Shown here: in pieces, positions 35,387 through 48,331 of the stretch
Position numbering within the stretch: position 1 is the stretch's first letter
Layout of the letters: each line of letters opens with the position of its first letter
Origin: Fremontodendron californicum
Lineage: Eukaryota; Streptophyta; Magnoliopsida; Malvales; Malvaceae
Direction of reading: 5' to 3'
Length of the DNA stretch: 64,000 bases
Assembly: GCA_030761205.1 (NCBI GenBank)
Contig: JAULJL010000039.1
Location: 3,358,001 to 3,422,000 of the forward strand
The notes under the pieces: model-generated
What the model was told of the DNA's origin: nothing
What the model saw: the letters and a program-made list of their open reading frames with translations, nothing else
Database searches by the model: none
Position numbers and translations under genes: made by a program

Positions 35387-35934
35387 TAGATGTGTTCAAG
35401 AGCCAGGTTACTCGCCCAAACTTGAAGGCTAGTCCATATTTGGGAGGGCTTGGACAAAAATATTAGGTTCGAAAAATGGGCTTGGGCAAAACAATTAGGC
35501 TCGTTTAAAATACGGGCCTAGCCTTGGCTCCAACATTTAAGGTCCGAGCCCGGCCCATTTTCTAATTAAATAATATATTGTTTATATTAATATATATTAT
35601 GTAATTTATGTCATATAAAAATTAAACATATATAATATTATAGTGTAAACATTAAAAAATATGTTAAGTTATTCATATTTAAGAACTTAATAAAAGGAAA
35701 AAAAATACTAACGATTAAATAATAAAAATATATATATTTTTTAAAAAATTAGAAAAAAATAATATGGGCGAGCCTAAACGGGCTTGGGCTATCCATTTAC
35801 AAATATGGGCGGGTTTGGACAAAATTTGAGACCCATATTTCGGGTCGGGCCGGACTTGGACAAGCAAATATAGTGTTGATACCATACATGGGCTCGGCCT
35901 GAACTTGGCCCAGCCCGACCCATGGACACCTCTA
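35387..35934. mobile_element. hAT-like MITE with GGGTCGGG ends, 548 bp
   Basis: Perfect 8-bp TSD ATGTTCAC at 35,379-35,386 and 35,935-35,942. Ends are inverted: TAGATGTGTTCAAG and CATGGACACCTCTA. The subterminal parts are rich in GGGCC, CGGGTCGGGCCGG and TTGGAC words; the core is AT-rich. It is the best-defined copy of a family that recurs in decayed form near 9,460-9,900 and 50,285-50,832. Confidence 0.88.
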
Positions 35935-35979
35935 ATGTTCACTAACTTCTCATTTTAAAAATCAAAAGACTCCTAAAAA

Positions 35980-36162
35980 GCTAAGTTGATTAAGTTGGTT
36001 GATTATTCATTAGCGCACAAGCATCAAGATTCGCGTCTCACCTGTAATCTCACTTAAAGGGTGATCTGCAAGTATCACTATTAATCCTTTTTAAGACCTG
36101 TGACATGTTTTAACCCTGAATTAATAGCTTTCTCTCATTTAAATTTTTATGAAACAAAAAGA
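35980..36162 (+). mobile_element. tRNA-like SINE with TSD
   Basis: 183 bp flanked by ACTCCTAAAAA at 35,969-35,979 and 36,163-36,173. Box A-like (TTAAGTTGGTTGATTATTC) and box B-like (AAGATTCGCGTCTC) sequences lie in the first 80 bp, as in tRNA-derived SINEs, and the 3' end is A-rich (GAAACAAAAA). The boxes are imperfect. Confidence 0.62.
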
Positions 36163-36173
36163 ACTCCTAAAAA

Positions 36174-38060
36174 AATATTAGGTAATTAATATTAGTAGAA
36201 CAAATCCTTCCAAATTCCAAGTTTTTTTTCTAAATTTTCCAAGCAATACAAGTATTTAAAAATGTATTAATTACTAGTAATAATTAATAGTATTGTACTA
36301 ATTCTTTAAGCTTTTTTGGTACCATTTTTATGACTAAATTTTAGTTTTTTTAGCTTGTGTTATGTGATTGACAACTTATGAGGGCATTTTTGGAATTAAA
36401 ATGTTGTAACTCACCTTTTGGCTGCCTTCTAATGAGATGGCCCAAGTAGAAACTGTGAGCCACTAAAGTGATGCCGCGTGTGAGCAGATTGCAGCACGCT
36501 TTGCCACATTAGAACACCAACGTGTCGGCAAAGACGTTGGCTCAGACCAAAATTACAAAGCATGTTTACAATAATACGCAATTACTTTTTATTATGACGA
36601 AATTACCCTTAACCCAAATTTCTTTCAAGGTTAAAATAGTAAAAAAGTTTCTAAATTATTTTATTTTTTTCTTCTAAATTTTATATTTTTATTGCATCAA
36701 ATAAGTTCTTATAATTTAATTTGTATCCAAATAAATTTTCATTTCAAGTGAAAAATTGATTTATGTTAAGGCTTATATAGGTATAAATTAAAAGTTGAAA
36801 ATTTATTTTAATAAAAAAAATCTGTCTTGTGTATTAAACAGTAAAGAATAAAGCTAAAAGTGTAAATATGAAGTTTAAAAATAAATATTTTGTGTCTTTT
36901 TTCTGATTGATAATATTATTATATCATTATATTTTTTTTATTATTTATTCTCTTTCAATTAAAGTCAAAGTTGTAAGGTATGTGTATAACTTTATATATA
37001 TATTAAATTTATATATACAAAAAAAATTATTCCATTTATCATTGATAAAAATTTTACAAGTGGAGTTAACATAATGATATAACTATCACGGACTTGAAAC
37101 TTTAGCCTTGTGAACCGTGCGGTCTTAGGCGGAAAGTCGCTTCTTTGGATGCTTAAGTCAACCTATTAACACTCAAGAAAGGCACTTATAATTAAAAGTT
37201 ACTAGAGTTAAGCAGAAAAATAAAACAAAAAAGAGTAGAGAAAAATGCTTTTGTATATTATAATTTTAGGATATATTAAAAAATAAAACAACTAATTAAA
37301 AAATAAAATATATAATAATATTATAATTTCACTTGTGAAATAATAAAAAATCACCGATAATGTATTAAAAACGAACTCATATCTATCTATATATATCATT
37401 ACTTTAGCTTGCACTTAACCTCATGGGTGGTATGATGAACAAGGTGACCCTAATGATCTTTTATTCCAAATGATGGGAGATGTGTTAATGATGATAATAT
37501 GGTGTTATGAGTATAAATTAGGACCTCAAAAAAGGTTGGGTGAGGAAAGCTTTGTCCCTAACTTGATTACAAGATATATATTTTTCATAGTAAAAGTTGT
37601 TACCCTAGTCAAAAGTTAATCATTACCTCTCTCTTGTTTCACATGCATGCTTTTAGATGCTTTTTTAATACTTTCTTTTGATTGTTCTATTTTTCATCCT
37701 TTACTTAAAATTTATTTTCTCTGTCTCAAATTGTTAATTTTATTTTAATTTTTACGAAATTTAAGAAATTTGTTTTTTAATTTATTTAATATTAATTTAT
37801 AAATTTGTTTCAAATTAAAAATATATATATAGATAATCATGAAAAATAATTTTCAGATCTAGAAAAATAAGTTTAAGTGTTAAAAAAGAAAATAAGACAG
37901 ATAGTGTATAACAGTTTTGATAAATTTTTTTGTTATTTTAATAATAAAAATTTAAATTTATGGGAGGCTTGAATTTGCTCTCTATGGGGCTTAGTTTGGC
38001 GAAAGCTCGCTTCGACTTGATCCAATGATAACTTTTATTAAAAATAATAGTATTTTAGAG
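36174..38060. other. AT-rich intergenic DNA with SINE/MITE traces
   Basis: No gene. Positions 36,370-36,560 are less AT-rich but non-coding by eye. Around 37,030-37,070 and 37,350-37,385 are inverted blocks (CATTGATAAAAATTTTACAAG; CACCGATAATGTATTAAAAAC) of the foldback family also at 52,735-52,925, with unrelated sequence between them (37,080-37,200, possibly SINE-derived). Confidence 0.45.
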
Positions 38061-38066
38061 GTTTTA

Positions 38067-39548
38067 AAGTTAATAACACCAATAGTCCTCAAATTATTTG
38101 ATATATTTTATATTGATTTTTAAATTTTAAAACGTATCAATTTGATCTTTGATTACAAGTATCATAACAAATTGGTCCATTCCGTTACCTTTACTGTTAG
38201 CAATCAGCTAGTGACACGTATCACCAGCTCATTGCTAACACATTCTTCTTCATTTTTTTCCTTTTCTTTATTTTCTTATTATTTTTTCTTTGATATATTT
38301 TAATAAATAAATGTAAATAAATATTTTTTATAAAATTAATGTAAATAAATATTTATATAAATTAATTAATTATTAAAAAATTAATTTAAATTATTATTTA
38401 TCTTTTGTATTTATTTATAAAGAATAATAAAGAAAAAGAGAAAATGAAAACATTAATAAATACAAAAGATAAATAATAATTTAAATTAATTTTTTAATAA
38501 TTAAATAATTTATAAAATATAAATATTTATTTAAATTAATTTTATAAAAAAATTTTCTTTTTCTTTTTCTTTTTCTTCTTTCTTCTTTTTTTTTTTCCTT
38601 TTTTTATAAATAAATTAATTTCGTAAAAATTAAATAATTTATAATTTATAAAATATTTATTTACATTCCTTTATTAAAAATATATTTTTTACTTTTTTAT
38701 TTTCCTTTTCTTTCTTTCTTTTTTCTTTCCTTTTTTCCCTCTTTTCTTATAAAATTAATGTAAATATTTTATATTTTAAAATTTAATTTATATTATAATA
38801 TGAATTATTATTTATTTTTCTTTATATTTATTTACAAACAAGAGAAAAATAGAAAAGATAAGAAATAAAAAAAATAAAAATCTTATAAATATAAAATAAA
38901 TATTTTATATTTATAAGTTATTTAATTTTTAGAAAGTTAATTTAAAATATAATATACTTATATATATTGTATTTGTTTATAAAGAAGAGAAAAAAGAAGA
39001 AAGGGAAGAAACAAAAAAATAAAAAAAATATTTTTATAAAATTAATGTAAATAAATAGTTTTATATATTTTCAATTATTTGATTATTACAATATTAATTT
39101 AAATTATAATGTAAATTATTATTTAGTTTTTAATATTTATTTATAAAGAAGAGAAAAGCAACAAAAAAAAAGGAAGAAACGAAAAAATTAAAAATATTTT
39201 TTATAAAATTAAAGTAAATAAATATTTCATACTTTTTAAATTAATTATATTTAAAAAAATTATTTTAATTTATAATATGAATTATTATTTTTTTGTATTT
39301 ATTTATAAAAAAATCAAAGAAAAAATAAATAAAGAAATAAAGAAAGAAAGAGGAAAAAAATGAAGAGGCAAGTGTTAGCAATCAGCTACCGACACGTGTC
39401 ACTAGTTGATTGCTAACGGTAAAAATAACGAAAAACCTAACGGAAGGGACCAAGTTGTTATGATACTTGTAATCAATGACCAAATTGATACGTTTTGAAG
39501 TTTATGGACCAATATAAAATATGTCCTATAGTTGATGCTATTAACTCT
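38067..39548. mobile_element. Element with long (about 190 bp) terminal inverted repeats
   Basis: Left arm about 38,067-38,260 and right arm about 39,365-39,548 are inverted copies including AAAACGTATCAATTTG, TTACAAGTATCATAACAA and TGTTAGCAATCAGCTA. AGGTTTTA occurs immediately outside both ends (38,059-38,066; 39,549-39,556), suggesting an 8-9 bp TSD. The 1.1-kb interior is almost pure A/T with repeated TTTATTTATAAAGAAGAGAAAA modules. Long TIRs with 8-9 bp TSD suggest a Mutator-like or foldback element. Confidence 0.8.
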
Positions 39549-39556
39549 AGGTTTTA

Positions 39557-40065
39557 TTAAAAGTGTTCTGACATTTGTTAAGATTAATTAAAATATTGTT
39601 TTTAATAATATTCTTATAATAAATACGATATTTGACGATATTATAAATTTTAAATATGTTAAAAAATTAATTTATTTAATATAATAATTTTAATAAATGT
39701 TTTTAGAGCATTCATCAGTAAAATTCTCCTTTTATTATCAACTTTTAAAAAGTGTATTAGGTAATATTTATTTCTAGATACCAATGTTTAAAACATTGAG
39801 ATCACTTTCTTTCGTTATCAAAATATTTTCTAACAAGATTTTCATAATGTAATCATATTGTTTCTTGTTATAGATTGTAAATAATACTTTAGGAACAAAA
39901 TTTTTGGAAACTAAAATTATAGGATAGGAAATTGGCAATAATATGAGATTTTGATCTAGGCTCAATTTTTTTTTAGTTTATATTTCTTTGAGTTAAAGGT
40001 GTTTAAGAGATGAGCTATTCGTTCGTCCAAGCTTGCGAGCTAAGCTCGATTTGATTTTAGTTTGG
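39557..40065. other. AT-rich intergenic DNA
   Basis: No gene. From about 40,000 (GAGCTATTCGTTCGTCC, GAGCTAAGCTCG) a degenerate CTCGA-type repeat begins and runs into the tandem duplication that follows. Confidence 0.5.
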
Positions 40066-43000
40066 AAATAATTTTTTAGGCTTAAGTTCAACTCGACTAG
40101 GTTTATTTAGATTATTTTACTAATAAATTATATTTTAATTTAATTTTAAAAATATGATTAGAATCTAAAAAATATATTTATTGTTTTAATAATAAAATAA
40201 TATATAAATGAACAACTGTATTCGAACTTGACTTTTATAAAGAGAGGTCGAGTATGCTCAATCATAAACACTTTTATTTGAGAAATAAAAAAATATTTTT
40301 ATAATTATTATACTACAATTAATCATTTATAATCATGAATCGTTTAAGATTCACTAAAATATTACATGGAGTCAAATTTCTATATAATTTTTTGTTGTGA
40401 TTGAATAATTATAAAATTGCAGTAAAAAAATTATACGTGAAATGTTTATATCTCCTACAATTATCATATTACAATTAATCAATTATAATAATAAATTGTA
40501 TAAGATCTATCAAAATATTATAAAAAATCTAAATTAAGTGATGAAATCTTTTGTTTTCAATTTTAAGTATGAGAGAGTCTTTAAAGCACTCTTTAAAATT
40601 AACATATTAAGTAATTTATGTTTTCAATATATTAAAATTTATAATATTAATTATCAATTATTATATTTAATAAAATAATATTATCATATATAATATTTTA
40701 AATAATTTTAAAACGTTCACAAAATCTTTTGGTTTTATAACATTAAGTTATCTAGAAAAAGGCATAAGAAAATAAAATTTACGAAGGATTAGGGGTATTT
40801 TTGTCTTTCCATAGATGAAATTGAAGTCAAGTCAGAACAAAGGGCAACATGTAGTGTTTTGCAATGAACAATGCCTTTTTCAACTTTTCCTTATCCAAAA
40901 ATCTCTGAATTTTGTTTTGGATATTTAAAATTAGAGATATTATTATTGATAGTAAAATTATTAAATTTTAAGAATAAAATTAATAGAACAATAAATATCT
41001 TTTAAAGTATAATAAAAAATAAAATGAATAATTAAAAAAATGAGATAATAAAATTTTAATGTATTTATAAAGTTATAAAAAATTTTATAATTAATATATC
41101 AAAATTGAATTCTTTAAAATAAAAAAAAAATTATTGGAGAGAAAAAAAAGAGAGGGTAAATATGAAAAACATGTCCTCTAAAAAAAGTATTTGTTAAATG
41201 GTATAATGAATAAAAAGTTATTTGAAAAAGAGAAATGAATAATTAGAAATTGTTATAAAGGATATTGTAAAGATAAAATTATCCTTGATAAAAAAATCTT
41301 CTCCTCCATTTTTCTTTTATTTTTTTAATTTATTTTTTAATTAAAAAATAAATATTCTAAAAATAAAAATTTTAAATTTTAAAAAATAAATTTTTATTTT
41401 TTATTTACTTTTTTAATTAAAATTTTAAAAAATAAAAATAATATGCCTAAATTTTTTTTTTTTTAAATTTTAAAAAATATATATTTAATTATTTAATTAT
41501 TTAAATTTATTTTTAATTAAAATTTTTAAAAATAATATTTTTTAATAAAAAAATAATAAATTTTTTTTATTAAAAATAATTTTATCTTTACAATATTTTT
41601 ATAATAATTTTTAATTAATTATTTTTTTTTTAAATAATTTTTATTTATTATACCATTTGACGACGATAAAAAAACATGCTTTTCATATAAACCAAAAAAA
41701 AAAAAAAACAAAGGGATTAGGATTTGGGAGGGAACTCTCTAAGAAACAGAACAGCTTTGACCCTCTCTTTCTGTCTCTTCCAATTCCCAAATAATTTTTT
41801 AGGCTTAAGTTCAACTCGACTAGGTTTATTTAGATTATTTTACTAATAAATTATATTTTAATTTAATTTTAAAAATATGATTAGAATCTAAAAAATATAT
41901 TTATTGTTTTAATAATAAAATAATATATAAATGAACAACTGTATTCGAACTTGACTTTTATAAAGAGAGGTCGAGTATGCTCAATCATAAACACTTTTAT
42001 TTGAGAAATAAAAAAATATTTTTATAATTATTATACTACAATTAATCATTTATAATCATGAATCGTTTAAGATTCACTAAAATATTACATGGAGTCAGAT
42101 TTCTATATAATTTTTTTGTTGTGATTGAATAATTATAAAATTACAGTAAAAAAATTATACGTTAAATGTTTATATCTCCTACAATTATCATATTACAATT
42201 AATCAATTATAATAATAAATTGTATAAGATCTATCAAAATATTATAAAAAATCTAAATTAAGTAATGAAATCTTTTGTTTTCAATTTTAAGTATGAGAGA
42301 GTCTTTAAAGCACTCTTTAAAATTAACATATTAAGTAATTTATGTTTTCAATATATTAAAATTTATAATATTAATTATCAATTATTATATTTAATAAAAT
42401 AATATTATCATATATAATATTTTAAATAATTTTAAAACGTTCACAAAATCTTTTGGTTTTATAACATTAAGTTATCTAGAAAAAGGCATAAGAAAATAAA
42501 ATTTACGAAGGATTACGGGTATTTTTGTCTTTCCATAGATGAAATTGAAGTCAAGTCAAAACAAAGGGCAACATGTAGTGTTTTGCAATGAACAATGCCT
42601 TTTTCAACTTTTCCTTATCCAAAAATCTCTGAATTTTGTTTTGGATATTTAAAATTAGAGATATTATTATTGATAGTAAAATTATTAAATTTTAAGAATA
42701 AAATTAATAGAACAATAAATATCTTTTAAAGTATAATAAAAAATAAAATGAATAATTAAAAAAAATGAGATAATAAAATTTTAATGTATTTATAAAGTTA
42801 TAAAAAATTTTATAATTAATATATCAAAATTGAATTCTTTAAAATAAAAAAAAAATTATTGGAGAGAAAAAAAAGAGAGGGTAAATATGAAAAACATGTC
42901 CTTTAAAAAAAGTATTTGTTAAATGGTATAATAAATAAAAAGTTATTTGAAAAAGAGAAATGAATAATTAGAAATTGTTATAAAGGATATTGTAAAGATA

Positions 43001-43515
43001 AAATTATCCTTGATAAAAAAATCTTCTCCTCCTTTTTTCTTTTATTTTTTTAATTTATTTTTTAATTAAAAAATAAATATTCTAAAAATAAAAATTTTAA
43101 ATTTTAAAAAATAAATTTTTATTTTTTATTTACTTTTTTAATTAAAATTTTAAAAAATAAAAATAATATGCCTAAAATTTATTTTTTTTATTTTTTAAAT
43201 TTTAAAAAATATATATTTAATTATTTTATTTTTTAAATTTATTTTTAATTAAAATTTTTAAAAATAATATTTTTTAATAAAAAATAATAAATTTTTTTTA
43301 TTAAAAATAATTTTATCTTTACAATATTTTTATAATAATTTTTAATTAATAATTTTTTTTAAAATAATTTTTATTTATTATACCATTTGACGATAAAAAA
43401 ACATGTTTTTCATATAAAACAAAAAAAAAAAAAAACAAAGGGATTAGGATTTGGGAGGGAACTCTCTAAGAAACAGAACAGCTTTGACCCTCTCTTTCTG
43501 TCTCTTCCAATTCCC
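40066..43515. repeat. 1.72-kb tandem duplication directly upstream of the CDPK gene
   Basis: Unit 1 (40,066-41,788) and unit 2 (41,789-43,515) are near-identical over their whole length; differences are scattered substitutions and 1-4 base indels, mostly in A/T runs. Both units end in the same non-repetitive 80-bp block (AACTCTCTAAGAAACAGAAC ... TGTCTCTTCCAATTCCC). After unit 1 this block runs into the start of unit 2; after unit 2 it runs into CDPK proximal promoter DNA. Unit 1 starts inside a decayed CTCGA-type repeat. The direct head-to-tail junction and high identity indicate a recent duplication. Confidence 0.95.
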
Positions 43516-43998
43516 ATGGTAGTTGGCTCATTCCTCTTCCTCTTCTTTTTCTTCTTTTAATTTTCTTCTAAATTTTCACACGTTTTAAAAAAGAAAATAA
43601 AAAGGAAAATTCCTTTTTTTTTGCCCTCTCCCCTTGTATATAATTCACTCCTCAAATTCTCCTTTTATTTCATTCCCTAATTTTCCATAAAAAAAAAATA
43701 TCCCATCTTTTACCATTTTTTGGTCTCTCAATTTGATTACTCAATTAAAGTTTTCCCAGAAAATTTAGAAACAAGGTTTCTCTATTTTTCCGGGAGGATT
43801 TTTTCATTTGTCTATTTGAAAAAGAAGAAGTCTTGAGATTTCAAAGCCTTGATCTTTAAAAGAAAAAGTATTTTTTTCCCCATCTTTGCTCGAAAAGATC
43901 AGATTTTGATCAATTTTGGACCCTTTTGGGTTCAAATTCAAACACCCATTTTAGCAAACAAAGGAAAAGATCTAGATTAAATTTTTGTTTTTGGTTTC
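43516..43998 (+). promoter_or_regulatory. CDPK core promoter and 5' leader
   Basis: TATATAA at 43,637-43,643 is a good plant TATA box, preceded by a CT-rich tract and about 120 bp downstream of the duplication. A start near 43,670 would give a leader of roughly 330 nt, rich in TTTTC and lacking an obvious upstream intron. The initiation site is inferred. Confidence 0.6.
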
Positions 43999-46900
43999 AT
44001 GGGAAATTGTTGTGTGACTCCATCAACAGGTTCTCATGAGAAGAAGAACAAGAAGAAAGGAAAAAAGAAGCAAAACCCATACTATGGTCATCACGAAAGC
44101 AACGGAGGCCATAAACTCAGCGTTTTAAAGGAGCCAACAGGGAGAGAAATTGAGCAAAGATATGAACTTGGGCGTGAGCTTGGCCGTGGTGAATTCGGTA
44201 TCACATATCTTTGTACAAGCAAAGTAACAGGTGATACTTTTGCATGCAAATCAATATCAAAGAAGAAGCTGAAAACAGCTGTAGATATTGAAGATGTGAG
44301 GAGGGAAGTTGAGATCATGAAGCATTTGCCTAAGCATCCAAATATTGTTAGCTTGAAAGATACTTATGAGGATGATAATGCAGTGCATTTGGTTATGGAG
44401 TTGTGTGAAGGTGGTGAGTTGTTTGATAGGATTGTTACAAGAGGTCATTACACTGAGAGAGCTGCTGCTGCTGTCACCAAGACCATTGTTGAAGTTGTTC
44501 AGGTAAAATTTTCTCTCTTTTTTAAAGAAGTTTTGCATTTAGTGCTGAATTTTTATGGGGATATTGGGTGAATTTTGTGTGGTGGCCATTGGCCAACTAG
44601 TAGAATTTGATTAACTTGGGTTCTGATTTATGATGAGATATGGACATTGTGTGTTTACTTTTACAGCTTTGGTTGATCTTGAATTTTTTTGTTCTTATCT
44701 TATTTATGCACAAGTTGGGCTGGATATAATATGAACTGTTTAATGTGTGGATATGTGAATGGCGTTGTAATTGGATCAGAGGGAACATGTCCTGCTAAAC
44801 TGGTTGCTTTGAAGTGATTAATGTAAAATGTTACACAAAATTTTGGGTTTTAAATGCTTGCTTGGAGATGATGGATCTTCTGATGAGAATGTACACCTTT
44901 TTTTTTTAGAATAAAGGGTTTAAGCTTTTCAGTATTCAGTTCTGATTAGATTTTCCATATTCTCCTAGTATGTGTACTTTCATTCTCTGTAGCCAGCTTT
45001 TTTCCACAAATTTAAGTAGCCTTCAGAAATGCAATCTGGTGGTTCAAAGTACCATATATGGGTCTCAATTACTAGCGTCCGCTTGAACCTTAAAGCTGTA
45101 TGTATATCCTGAGGCAGGCCTTCAGACATTAGCCATTATTGAATTATTATTAGAATTAGAATTAGAATCTGGATAGAATGCATTACCATCATTCTTTGCA
45201 TAAATGGGATTAAGCAAAACCTGTTTCAGTAGGCTTTTAGTTATGAGCTTTGGCTATTAATGTATTTTTTGTTGTTCCAGATGTGCCACGAGTATGGTGT
45301 GATGCATAGAGATCTCAAACCTGAGAACTTTCTGTTTGCAAGTAAGAAGGAGACAGCGGCTTTGAAGGCAATTGACTTTGGTTTGTCAGTGTTCTTTAAA
45401 CCAGGTAACACCATTTTACCACCATGGTATCAATAATTTTTTTTTCTTTCCTAAGTTTCAAGTTTTCACCTATTTGTTACATCCTTCCATGTTTATCTGT
45501 TGAAGTCTGAATCTTTCCCCTTGCAGGTGAAAGATTTACTGAGATAGTTGGAAGTCCGTACTACATGGCTCCTGAGGTGCTGAAAAGAAATTATGGCCCT
45601 GAAGTCGATGTTTGGAGTGCTGGTGTGATCCTTTACATCTTACTTTGTGGTGTCCCACCTTTCTGGGCAGGTTAGTATTGATTTATAGTTATAGACTATG
45701 TTACTCGGACTCGGATGTGAGTGTCGGACACGGGTGTGTTTGATTTTTTCTAAGATTTCCATGTATTTGGAGGGTCTTTGTCCTGATATGCATCGGACAC
45801 GAGTATCGGACACAGGTACTTCAAGAACAATGAAGAGTCGGAGCAACATAGGTTAGAGAGAATCCCTGTTGTCATAGTGAGAGTTGTAACTTCAAATGCA
45901 TTCATGTTGTGGAACTGTGAACAAATAAAGGAATTTACAATTATCCTCCACCCGTTCCAAACTGAAAAAGAAAAAAAAAAAAATTATTCTACCACACTAG
46001 GGCAGTATCATTTATGACAAATTTGGCAATGTCACATGAACACTAGTTGATTACTACTTCAATCCCTGGATATTTTTGTCTCACCTGACTAAGCCATTTA
46101 ACACATTATTCCCCCTTGACTTCCTCAATTAGTCCTATTTCCACCTTCTTATGTGAGTAAATACTAATGGAACTTGATACACCTTTCCCATTTGCTATTG
46201 TTCACTTCCATCTTTCATTATATTCTTTCTCCTCTCTAACTTTCCTTCTTTTTATGTAGAAACTGAACAAGGAGTTGCGCAAGCAATTATTCGCTCTGTT
46301 GTAGATTTTAGGAGGGATCCTTGGCCTAAAGTTTCTGATAATGCAAAAGACCTTGTGAGGAAGATGCTCAATCCTGATCCCAAGCGGCGTCTTACAGCTC
46401 AGGAAGTACTAGGTAAATTTTAGTTTTAATGATAAAGGTTTTCTGTTGATGAAAATTTTTAGTTGCCGCTGAAAAAAAGTTTCTTAGCAAAATTGCATTG
46501 CTACATATGGAAATGCCTGAACCTTAATTGTTTTTTCTTGCTTATTAAATTCAGATCATCCTTGGTTGCAAAATGTAAAGAAGGCTCCAAATGTTTCTTT
46601 GGGTGAAACTGTGAAGGCAAGGCTCAAGCAGTTCTCTGTAATGAACAAGCTCAAGAAAAGAGCTCTCAGGGTAATGCTTCTAGTTTTTTTTTTTTTTTTG
46701 TTGGGCAATAGAACCTAAAAAAAGCTTCCAGTCACTAGCTTATTAACCTTTTTTCCCCATCTTTCTTTTTGGGAAATCTTATACTAACAGGTAATAGCTG
46801 AGCATCTCTCGGTGGAGGAAGTTGCAGGCATAAAAGAGGGGTTCCAATTGATGGATACCGGCAATAGAGGCAAGATTAACATTGATGAACTAAGGGTGGG

Positions 46901-48331
46901 ATCGCATAAACTTGGCCATAACATTCCTGATGCAGATCTTCAAATACTAATGGAAGCTGTAAGTTCTAGCCTAAGTTTGCATCATGTTTTATCTTTGATA
47001 TTTGGCTTGGAAGGCTTGAAAATGTGTCACCAGGAGCTTATTGATGCTAGCAGTTTCTTAATGTCTCTTTTAATTAGATGCCACTGTGGCACAATAATGT
47101 TGTTTACTCTTTTTCTGAGCCAGTATTCTTCCAGAATCTAGTTTTATGAAAATCAGTGGGTCAACATGATTTCTTTTGTTCGAAATCCAAGAGTCTTGAC
47201 ACACTGAGCCTTCATAACATCCATAGGTGGACATTGTTATATTAACCACAGAAAACCCAGTTGTAATATGCTATGTTGCTCCGACTCTTCATTTTTCTTG
47301 AAGTACTCGTGTTCGACACCCGTGTCCGACGCATATCCGGACATGGGTATGGGGATATGATCCTCCAAGGACCCTCCAAATACATGGAAATCTTGGAAAA
47401 AATTGAACATACTCGTGTCGGACACATACCTGTATCCAACACTCACACCCGAGTCCAAGTAACATAGGTAATATGTGCATTGCCTTTTTTTCTTTTCTAA
47501 GAATAATATGTGCTTTGTGAAGATAATCAAACTGTTTGCAACTTGTGTAAGATGAAGTAACTAAAGACTTTATTGTTTTTTTTTTCTTCACAGGGCGATG
47601 TAGATAGAGATGGATATCTGGACTACGGAGAATTTGTTGCCATTTCAGTTCATCTGAGAAAGATGGGCAATGATGAGCACCTTAAAAAGGCCTTTGAGTT
47701 TTTTGATCGAAACCAAAGTGGTTATATTGAGATTGAGGAACTAAGAGATGCCTTGGCTGATGAAGTTGAAACAAACAGTGAAGAAGTTATTAGTGCCATT
47801 ATGCATGATGTGGATACAGACAAGGTTAGTCAGATTTTCCTTTTATTGCTCTCTTTCTTTCTTTAGAATGTTTGTTCCCAGATGTTCGTATTCCTTTAAC
47901 ATTCCCAAGTAGGACATATGTGATGTGGCCCGTAAATCGATTTAAGCTTGTAGGTTCTGAAACGAAAAGGAAAATCAATGAGAAAAGCCTGTAATTTGTG
48001 GCTGAGTAATATGGATATTACTTAATCTTAACAAATGCAGCACTTAGGTTATCTCTGTTGTAAATCTTAATCGAAAGAAGTGGAAAACAAGTCGTTGTGA
48101 CTTTCACGATTGTTATTTTTCCGAAATCCGAGCACTGTGAATTCATGCTGAATTCTCTTTCGATGAAACCTGCAGGATGGGAGAATAAGTTACGATGAGT
48201 TTGCTGCAATGATGAAGGCTGGTACAGATTGGAGAAAAGCATCAAGGCAATATTCGCGAGAGCGGTTCAACAATCTCAGCCTTAAATTGATGAGGGATGG
48301 ATCATTGGAGTTGAACAATGAGCCTAGATGA
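43999..48331 (+). CDS. CPK8/CPK32-like: Calcium-dependent protein kinase (CDPK, CPK7/8/32-like), 8 exons
   Basis: Exons: 43,999-44,502; 45,281-45,404; 45,527-45,670; 46,260-46,412; 46,555-46,670; 46,791-46,958; 47,594-47,824; 48,176-48,331, all GT-AG with phases that join, giving 531 aa. MGNCC at the N terminus fits N-myristoylation (G2) and palmitoylation (C4, C5), and a Lys-rich segment follows, so membrane attachment is expected. The kinase domain (about 55-313) has the G-loop GRGEFG, Lys84 (FACKSI), HRDLKPEN with Asp179, and DFG with Asp200. An autoinhibitory junction precedes four EF hands: D369-E380 (weak: Gly and Arg at positions 3 and 5), D405-E416, D441-E452 and D477-E488. Ca2+ binding releases the kinase to phosphorylate Ser/Thr targets. 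Sequence and length fit Arabidopsis CPK7/8/32 (recalled, not searched). MITEs sit in introns 3 and 6. Confidence 0.97.
45696..45851 (-). mobile_element. MITE family A, copy 5 (CDPK intron 3, reverse orientation)
   Basis: 156 bp, ends CTATGTTACTCGGACTC and GAGTCGGAGCAACATAG. Flanks GTTATAGA (45,688-45,695) and GTTAGAGA (45,852-45,859) match at 7 of 8. Relative to the other six copies it is inverted (the CATTGTTCTTGAAG side is on the right). Confidence 0.92.
47271..47467 (+). mobile_element. MITE family A, copy 6 (CDPK intron 6)
   Basis: 197 bp, ends CTATGTTGCTCCGACTC and GAGTCCAAGTAACATAG, with a perfect 8-bp TSD GTAATATG at 47,263-47,270 and 47,468-47,475. It is the clearest copy of the family. 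Several overlapping open frames in it are products of the repeat. Confidence 0.95.

Noticed and set aside
38067..39548. An LTR retrotransposon
   Set aside because: The terminal repeats are inverted, not direct, and no gag-pol sequence is present.
45640..45849. Open frames conserved between MITE family A copies (such as 45,640-45,849 and 47,237-47,591)
   Set aside because: The likeness comes from shared repeat DNA. The frames differ in length and start, lie in introns, and are open on both strands.
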